A stretch of 64,000 nucleotides of DNA. Origin: Brachionus rotundiformis. Its lineage: Eukaryota > Rotifera > Eurotatoria > Ploima > Brachionidae. Below, in pieces: positions 59,446-64,000 of this stretch. The stretch is taken from positions 1,479,995 to 1,543,994 of the forward strand of contig JAESIW010000115.1 of the NCBI GenBank assembly GCA_016802295.1. The letters run 5' to 3'. Numbering within the stretch: the stretch's first letter is position 1; each line of letters begins with the position of its first letter. The position numbers and the translations under genes were made by a program. The notes beneath the pieces are model-generated. The model made no database searches. It was given only the letters and a program-made list of their open reading frames with translations, and was not told the DNA's origin.

Positions 59446-61812
59446 TTATTTATTTGTATATCTGTATCGAGCTAAGGCTNNNNNNNNNNNNNNNNNNNNN
59501 NNNNNNNNNNNNNNNNNNNNNNNNNNNNNNNNNNNNNNNNNNNNNNNNNNNNNNNNNNNNNNNNNNNNNNNNNNNNNNNNNNNNNNNNNNNNNNNNNNNN
59601 NNNNNNNNNNNNNNNNNNNNNNNNNNNNNNNNNNNNNNNNNNNNNNNNNNNNNNNNNNNNNNNNNNNNNNNNNNNNNNNNNNNNNNNNNNNNNNNNNNNN
59701 NNNNNNNNNNNNNNNNNNNNNNNNNNNNNNNNNNNNNNNNNNNNNNNNNNNNNNNNNNNNNNNNNNNNNNNNNNNNNNNNNNNNNNNNNNNNNNNNNNNN
59801 NNNNNNNNNNNNNNNNNNNNNNNNNNNNNNNNNNNNNNNNNNNNNNNNNNNNNNNNNNNNNNNNNNNNNNNNNNNNNNNNNNNNNNNNNNNNNNNNNNNN
59901 NNNNNNNNNNNNNNNNNNNNNNNNNNNNNNNNNNNNNNNNNNNNNNNNNNNNNNNNNNNNNNNNNNNNNNNNNNNNNNNNNNNNNNNTACAGCGCTCTTT
60001 TAACTCATCCACCATTAAACTAAATGTGAGTTTTGAGTCTAATGTAATTCCTAAGAACTTAACTTTTTCTTTTAGATTTAAACTGTTTTCATATAATTTT
60101 AGATCAAGATTAGTTTTTTTGCTAGAGTTTTTTTCAAAGATCGTGTAGCATGACTTTTCAACAGACATTTTCAGTTTCCATTTGAAAAGCCATTTTTCAA
60201 TTTCGTTTAAGTACTTATTATTTAAACTTCCGAGATTACCTTTCTTTCTAAAAATAAAAACGGTAGCCAAGTCATCCGCAAAAAGAAGAGAGTATTGGCT
60301 ATTAGTCTTATTTCTTTTAGGTATGTCATTTATGAAAATGATGAAAAGAAGCGGACTAATTACTGATCCTTGTGGAACCCCTGCTTTAATTAAGTATTGG
60401 TCACTCAAATTTCCGTTTACTTTAACTATAAAAGATCTGGAATCGAGAAATGATCTGATCCAGTAAATAAGATAAGGAGGAAGGTTAGTCTTAATTAGCT
60501 TATAAATTAGTCCATCATGCCAAACTCTATCAAAGGCTTTAGAAATGTCAAAATATAAACAGCAGACTTTTTTTTTTCTATTAAAAGACTCGACTACTTT
60601 TTGTATAAAAAAATAAAGATTATCCGCTGTGCGTCTATGTTTTCTAAATCCTGATTGCTCATTTATAAGGAGGTTATTTCTTTCAAGAAAATTGTATATT
60701 CTTGAATAAATAATACGTTCAAGTAGTTTACCAAGGCAACTTGTCATACTAATAGGACGATAGTCAGAAGGGTCTTCAGTGGGAGAAGATTTCTTTAGGA
60801 TCATTGTTATACAAGCTATTTTCCAGGATTTTGGGAGTTTACCTTGTTCCAGACTCATGTTAAAAAGATGACTTAATTCAACTAAAGTCTCATAAGGAAG
60901 ATTTTTTAACATTAAATTGTGGATGCGATCTAATCCTGATCCTGATACTTCTTTTAATTTTTTTAAAGAGCATTTAATTTCTGAAACAGTAATTGGTTCA
61001 ATCAGATTATTTAGTACCTGATTTTTTAGGAATTCTGAGATTGTATCTGCTATTTCAATATCACTCTCAGATATATCTAAATCTAAATGAGGACTAAAGA
61101 ATGTCTTTAAGATGTTTCCGAAGATTTCTCCTTTATCTCTATCTGTATTGAACCATTTTCCATCTTTAAGTAACATGGGAATTTGCCTTGAACATTTCTT
61201 GGATCTAAATTTATTTATTTTTCTCCAAAATGGCCTACTCGATAATGGGTTTTTTCCCATTTTTAATAAACTCTTGCCAGTTTTGGTTCCAAAAATCTTT
61301 TAAGTTTGAACGTAACTCAGATGTTAGCTTTAATGTCATTTTTAGAGAAGGACATCTTGTTTTCTGAAAAATTCTTCGAATTTTCCTACGTTCCTTTATT
61401 AGTAATACAATGCTATTCGGTAGACTCGATTTAAAAAATTTCTGAGATTGAAAAGGAATACTTTTTTGAGCCGCATTCATTATTTTCAATGAAATTAATT
61501 CATTAAGTTTATCAATATTTGTAAGAGAATTAATGTTTAGCCTTGATGACTTAAGTAATTCTTGGAAAAATCCCCAATTTGCTTTTTTGAAATCAAAATT
61601 AGAACTTGGTGACTTAACTGTTACATAATGCTCAATAGATATGTATGCCTGGATTGGAAAATGGTCACTTAGCATATCGTGATCCTGCAAGACTTTGAAG
61701 TCCAATATTTTATCTGCTAATGAAGATGGTATCACAAAAAGATCAAGTATTTCAAAATGTTCAGATTTAAATCTATTAAATGTTGGCGTCCTATCATTAA
61801 TTACAGAGCTTT
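59446..61812 (-). mobile_element. 5'-truncated Jockey-like LINE (EN end plus RT)
   Basis: Minus-strand non-LTR retrotransposon. From its broken 5' edge near 61812 it reads the end of an endonuclease domain (ILDLFVIPSSLADK, LSDHFPI), a linker, then reverse transcriptase motifs: SDYRPISMTSCLGKLLERII, CCLYFDISKAFDRVWHDGLI, AGVPQGSVISPLLFIIFIND, the catalytic LLFADDLATVF, and VKFLGITLDSKLTFS. The RT ORF is interrupted by an assembly gap (59480-59987), then ends ALARYRYTNK with an ATACAAATAAATAATAA tail. One frame break lies in an A run at about 61250-61260. Otherwise the RT is open, so it is a fairly young copy. Confidence 0.9.
59480..59987. other. Assembly gap (508 N)
   Basis: Run of undetermined bases inside the LINE. 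ORFs drawn across it on either strand carry about 169 unknown residues and should not be read as protein evidence. The gap probably reflects collapse of a repeated element. Confidence 1.
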
Positions 61813-62289
61813 AAGTGCGCGGCTAATATATAGATTTTAAAGTAAAAATTTGGATATTATAAAAATTAAAACATAGAAAGCTAAAATCTTCTATTTTAAA
61901 AGAAGACAAAATAAGTTCTTCTTTTTGATTTTTTGGCTTTTTCTTTCAAAGCTTTTGTATTTGGACTATCTGGCGGACGATCTCTTCTTTTTAATAATTG
62001 TGGGTCTTGTTGAGTCATATTTGGTTATAGCTGACACATTAGTTGGAGTTGACATTTGCGTTGATTTGGACATTTGTGTCAAGAAGATCGCCCGGTGAAG
62101 TTCTTTGTGACGTCAAAACGTAAAAACTCACTTGAACTAAATAAATTTATTGGACGTAACAATGAAGATGGTAGCTGTGAGTGCTGCGGTGATTGAAATT
62201 TAAAATATTATAAACACCAGAATTGTTTTTAAGTCACAAGTCTTAAGTCAAGTCAAATCAATGACTTAGTTTTTAATTTTTTTCAATAA
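61813..62289. other. Intergenic, possible repeat debris
   Basis: Contains a 40-codon minus-strand ORF (62018-61896) with a very basic end (KALKEKAKKSKRRTYF) preceded in another frame by STQMSTPTNVSAITKYDSTR. It may be a fragment of a retroelement ORF1 or gag-like protein; no family can be named. Confidence 0.35.
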
Positions 62290-62880
62290 TTCCTTAGGTC
62301 TTCTGTCCAGTTATTTTATTAATAGATATCTAATAATTCACCTTCATAACGAAAAATCAAAACCTACAGCTCTAAGTTTAGGTGTACCGCAGAGTTCAGT
62401 GCTAGGTCCTCTTCTTTTCCTTATTTTTTATTAATGATTTCCTTATCTTTTAAGAAAATAAGAAAATTTGATATAAAAATGTTTGCTGATGATACCACGA
62501 TTAGTAATTCTGATACTATTCATAATCTTGGTAATTGGTGTTATTATAACAAGGTTGATATTAATTGGTCAAAACCTATTGTATGATATTTTCCAATAAA
62601 AAAAGTATTATTCCCGAAATGATTAATCTTTGTTGGAATAAAAAAAAGCTGTAAATGAAATAACTCTTTTAGGTTTTAAAATTGATCAAAATCTAAATTT
62701 TTCTAATTTTGCATGTAATATCTCATTATCTGTGAATAAAAAATTATTCAGTATAAAGCGACTATTCTATCTATCAACTTCTGTAAAAATAAAGTTTTTT
62801 TAGACCTTTATTATTATTATTATTAATTCTAAGCTAGGGCCGATCGCCGACCACTTGCTCAGTGACCCGTAAAATAAGGG
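62290..62880 (+). mobile_element. LINE reverse-transcriptase remnant
   Basis: Plus-strand decayed RT: ALSLGVPQSSVLGPLLFLIF, then the catalytic MFADDTTISNSDTIHNLG, then LLGFKIDQNLNFSNFACNIS and SIKRLFYLSTSVK, separated by stops. It ends near a TTA microsatellite (about 62808-62825). Motif spelling (GVPQxSVLGPLLF, FADDT) is of the CR1/Jockey-like type and differs from the element at 59446-61812. Confidence 0.75.
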
Positions 62881-63075
62881 GCACTGTGTTTAGTTTATAG
62901 AAAAATTATAAATATTTCAAAATTGAGTATAAAAGGTATATTAAAAAAAATGCCATAGTTTCTATTTACAATTTAGGTATTCAATGATAAAAAAATTAGT
63001 TGTTTGATATAATTAATTAGAGGCTATCGAATATGAAAACTAAGCTACATCAAATTTACAAATCTGGAATATTAA

Positions 63076-63437
63076 GGTTTTGTGATATTCAGTACAAAAT
63101 GACAAAAAGAACAGAAAAAATGTAAAAAAATTGAATAACTTTTTTTCTAAAGGTTTAAACCTAATTTTGTAGATGCAGAATGGTGCAACATTCAAAGTTG
63201 CATCAAATATCTATGTGTGCTAATTTTGCATAGTTCAGCAGAAATTAAATTTCAATATAATCGAGTGTAGTGCATTTTGCACAGATTTTGCACATCATTT
63301 GCAGACTTTTACAGTTGATGCAACTTTGAATGTTGCACCATTCTGCATTCACAGAATTAATTTTAAACTTTTAGAAAAAAAGTTATTTAATTTTTTTACA
63401 CTTTGTTCTGTTCTTTTGTACTGAACTTCACAAAACC
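63076..63437. mobile_element. Foldback MITE, family member 3, with 8-bp TSD
   Basis: Best-preserved member: begins GGTTTTGTGATATTCAGTAC, ends TTGTACTGAACTTCACAAAACC, with inverted arms of well over 100 bp that also pair internally (TGCAGAATGGTGCAAC near the left, GTTGCACCATTCTGCA on the right). Flanked by a perfect 8-bp repeat, AATATTAA, at 63068-63075 and 63438-63445. An 8-bp duplication is typical of hAT-type transposition. No coding capacity. Confidence 0.85.
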
Positions 63438-63751
63438 AATATTAAACCCGATATGTTATCTTTTCTCCCTGTCTTATATATATGTCTGAGCTTTTGGACT
63501 TTGACATAGTTTTTTTGATTTGAACGGTACTCAGTTATGTTTTTCAGCCTAACAAGTTTGCATTTTTCTTGTAGTGTCATGTTTTCCTCTTCCAATTCTC
63601 TGGTAATGTCCAGGATTTCGCTAATGAAGTCATTCAGAATCGGTTGTTTTGCTAGCTCAATAATCATCTTCTTAGTGAGTTCATTTTCAATTAATCGATT
63701 GAAAAAGTCAATCTTAATGTTTTTGATGATGTAATTCATATTCAATGACAA
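63428..63751 (-). CDS. Hypothetical coiled-coil-like ORF ending in the MITE
   Basis: A 107-codon minus-strand ORF, lysine/glutamate-rich and probably helical (ILDITRELEEENMTLQEKCK). No family recognised. Its last few codons and stop lie inside the MITE terminus, so the original 3' end is lost or lies elsewhere. It could be a whole small gene, one exon of a larger gene whose other exons I did not find, or a repeat fragment. Confidence 0.3.
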   Translation of the reverse strand: MSLNMNYIIKNIKIDFFNRLIENELTKKMIIELAKQPILNDFISEILDITRELEEENMTLQEKCKLVRLKNITEYRSNQKNYVKVQKLRHIYKTGRKDNISGLILVL

Positions 63752-64000
63752 GAATAAGCTTGTTGTACGACACCTTTATTATTTTAGACCTTTATATTGC
63801 CTTATTTTCATTATTCACCTGAAAATCTAAGGCATAATTTAAAAGAGAATGACTCGAGAAATTTGAAATATAATTAAAGGAATTATGAGAATCTGATAGA
63901 ACCAACATCAAAATCAGTAGATGGCGAAAAAGCTTTTGGATTTTTCTTCTCAAGACTTAAAAATTGCTTTGTGATCAAGAGATCAATGTTAAAATTTAAA

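Noticed and set aside
59454..60023. Plus-strand ORF across the N gap
   Set aside because: Most codons are undetermined; only a few residues are real, and the strand is antisense to the LINE.

Overview
This is an AT-rich eukaryotic window from an animal nuclear genome. Genes are split by many short introns (mostly 50-70 bp), often with relaxed splice sites: AAG acceptors and donors such as GTTTTA, GTTGGA and GTTAAA. Gene content (PIGW, PLCB4, NAA40, SLC25A29, AMACR, HSD17B10, PEX12, ELMO), B-box/NHL-like proteins, a chitin-binding secreted protein and a possibly bacterial-type ATP-grasp gene would suit a monogonont rotifer such as Brachionus. That taxon is an inference, not something the sequence proves.

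Layout. 1-14757 is a tandem array of GPI-anchor inositol acyltransferase (PIGW/GWT1) genes: the 3' end of one copy (1-120) and two complete copies (7237-10614 and 12715-14757). It is interrupted by a foldback MITE, a Mutator-like (MULE) transposon with a 9-bp target-site duplication, another transposase-like fragment and a LINE remnant. 14758-20577 is gene-poor. 20578-27788 is a complete PLC-beta4/norpA-type phospholipase C in 16 exons. A compact run follows: NAA40 (-), an EF-hand protein resembling EFCAB6 (+), a mitochondrial carrier SLC25A29 (+), an intronless ATP-grasp enzyme (-) and two tandem cysteine-motif/NHL-like genes (+). 46274-49623 holds three minus-strand genes: AMACR (ending in the peroxisomal signal SKL), HSD17B10 and PEX12. 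Then come a LINE tail, an ELMO/CED-12 gene and a secreted protein with two copies of an unrecognised ~190-residue domain plus a chitin-binding-like tail. The last 5 kb is LINE debris, including a 5'-truncated EN-RT element crossing a 508-bp assembly gap, and another foldback MITE with an 8-bp target-site duplication.

How genes relate. AMACR, HSD17B10 and the peroxin PEX12 share a lipid-oxidation/organelle theme within 3.4 kb. The PIGW copies form a mosaic consistent with recent gene conversion. No tRNA, rRNA or CRISPR was found. Exon boundaries were set by hand from reading frame and remembered family similarity, so individual splice sites may be off.
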